This document shows positions 62,140 through 64,000 of a stretch of 64,000 bases of DNA, piece after piece. A program made the position numbers and the translations under genes. The notes beneath the pieces are model-generated. The model made no database searches and had not been told where the DNA came from. It saw nothing but the letters and a program-made list of their open reading frames with translations. This stretch comes from Enterobacter sp. JBIWA008. Lineage in GTDB: Bacteria; Pseudomonadota; Gammaproteobacteria; Enterobacterales; Enterobacteriaceae. The DNA is taken from NCBI RefSeq assembly GCF_019968765.1, contig NZ_CP074152.1, positions 1-64,000 on the forward strand. Reading direction: 5' to 3'. Position 1 is the stretch's first letter. Each line of letters opens with the position of its first letter.

Positions 62140-62149
62140 ACGTTCCTCC

Positions 62150-62327
62150 TTGTATCTCGAAAGTGGATTACTATGAACTGGCTTAGATTTGGCAAGGTCT
62201 GTGTAGTCCGATTCCTCCCGGGGTTATTGAAGCCCGCAGCATAGCGATTGACGCACAGGCTGAGCCGTTCATCTGAAGCCCGAACAGTTGTCCGAACTTC
62301 AAATCGTATTGGCAAGGAGGGGTATAG
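62150..62327 (+). ncRNA. Candidate bridge RNA in the IS110 left end
   Basis: IS110-group elements encode a guide RNA in the long non-coding left end that pairs with target and donor. The interval is the right length (~177 nt) and position and holds imperfect stems (for example GAACTGGC... and CCTCCCGGGG...). Inferred from family knowledge, not from a covariance match. Confidence 0.4.
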
Positions 62328-63296
<969 letters not shown>

Positions 63297-63366
63297 ACGG
63301 GCGCTAAAGACAGTTGCTATGCTCAAACTATAGGGCAGGATCGTCTACCGGGGTGGGGTCAGTCCA

Positions 63367-63526
63367 CACGCTACCGGAGGATATTTTGAAGGGAGAGCTG
63401 AGAGCATTAAATTTAAACAATGAATTACCTTCTTAGCGTATTTTTCGTTCCATTGGCACTCAAACCCTATATTAGCTTTTTCCGGGCTGTGATAACATCT
63501 CCGGCTCATTTTCAGAGCCTGGGCTG
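63367..63526. other. Intergenic region before the Rpn gene
   Basis: No gene. Ordinary upstream sequence after the IS tip; a short inverted block AGCTTTTTCCGG... at 63470 is unremarkable. Confidence 0.4.
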
Positions 63527-64000
63527 ATGAAGAAGAAAAACAGTACACTCACTCCCCACGATGCCACGTTCAGGCAGTTCCTGACTCAACCGGATATTGC
63601 CCGGGATTTTATGGAGCTGCATCTGCCGGCAGAACTGCGTGCCATATGCGATCTCAGCACGCTGAAGCTGGAATCCGGCTCGTTCGTTGAGGATGATCTC
63701 CGCCAGTATTTCAGCGACGTCCTCTACAGCCTGAAAACCACAGCCGGCGACGGATATATTCATGTCCTGGTCGAGCATCAGTCAACACCGGACAAACATA
63801 TGGCTTTTCGCCTGATACGCTATGCCGTGGCTGCCATGCAACGCCATCTGGAAGCGGGCAATAAAAAGTTGCCCCTGGTTATACCTGTCCTTTTCTATAC
63901 TGGTAAACGCAGCCCGTATCCGTACTCTACCCTCTGGCTGGATGAGTTTGACGATCCGGCTCTGGCAGGCAAACTCTACAGAAGCGCTTTCCCACTGGTA
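63527..64000 (+). CDS. Rpn-family recombination-promoting nuclease (partial)
   Basis: 158 residues from ATG 63527, running off the window. Rpn/YhgA family (PD-(D/E)XK nuclease, often annotated transposase_31): [21 protein letters not shown] opening, [20 protein letters not shown] with the catalytic Asp-Glu-x-Gln region, and [20 protein letters not shown]. Such nucleases stimulate RecA-independent recombination. Family members are ~290-310 residues, so about half the gene is here. Not part of the IS3 element, but lies just beyond its tip. Confidence 0.85.
   Translation, partial: MKKKNSTLTPHDATFRQFLTQPDIARDFMELHLPAELRAICDLSTLKLESGSFVEDDLRQYFSDVLYSLKTTAGDGYIHVLVEHQSTPDKHMAFRLIRYAVAAMQRHLEAGNKKLPLVIPVLFYTGKRSPYPYSTLWLDEFDDPALAGKLYRSAFPLV

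Overview
The window looks like the first 64 kb of a multi-replicon plasmid from an enterobacterium, most likely Enterobacter or a close relative. It opens on codon 1 of an IncFII-type repA, has a second iteron-controlled Rep_3 replicon near 12 kb that resembles IncR, and carries two partition systems, ParDE, UmuDC, two tyrosine recombinases and a leftover of an F-type leading/transfer region. A class A carbapenemase that I recognise as FRI family sits beside its divergent LysR regulator. I have no rRNA, tRNA or CRISPR to report. The organism call is an inference from gene content.

Layout. 1-8.6 kb: repA with its origin, a split DUF4225-like gene facing a small membrane protein, a TraX-like gene, parDE, several unknown small genes and a ResD-like recombinase. 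8.7-15 kb: a DUF1173 gene divergent from a parA/parG-like pair amid palindromes, 13 iterons of 36-bp period, the Rep_3 initiator, then umuDC behind a LexA box. 15-17.5 kb: a palindromic centromere with stbA(parM)/stbB. 17.5-23.3 kb: the leading-region remnant (two paralogous Frpo-like structured elements, orphan methyltransferase, DUF1380-like gene), a chimeric KlcA-TraD gene, a TraI lacking its helicase part, and a DsbA-like protein. The transfer operon between these is missing, so this stretch cannot support self-transfer.

24-33 kb: a tyrosine recombinase, then an AT-rich catabolic module (tripartite tricarboxylate transporter TctC/B/A, an ornithine-cyclodeaminase-family enzyme, an alpha/beta hydrolase, an NTF2-like protein). 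34.9-40.6 kb: a regulator and a 1685-residue inverse autotransporter with nine 103-residue Ig-like repeats. 41-44.5 kb is a graveyard: a deleted group II intron inside an IS3 relic, an invasin fragment, a broken IS2-like element and an IS30 relic. 44.6-56.3 kb is a surface/adhesion island: CSS-EAL phosphodiesterase, truncated FGL-type chaperone, ToxR/MarT-like regulator with a FidL-like partner, a beta-helix protein, and a complete four-gene archaic (Csu-like) chaperone-usher pilus operon.

56.4-58.6 kb holds blaFRI and friR. 58.66-63.37 kb is a nested mobile element: an IS3-family element with a group II intron in orfB, an IS110-family element in its leader, and a stop codon at the catalytic glutamate of its transposase. 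Short stubs of the same IS3 end bound the 27.4-58.7 kb segment, suggesting that the pilus, invasin, transporter and carbapenemase genes were once bracketed by this IS. The window closes inside an Rpn-family nuclease gene.
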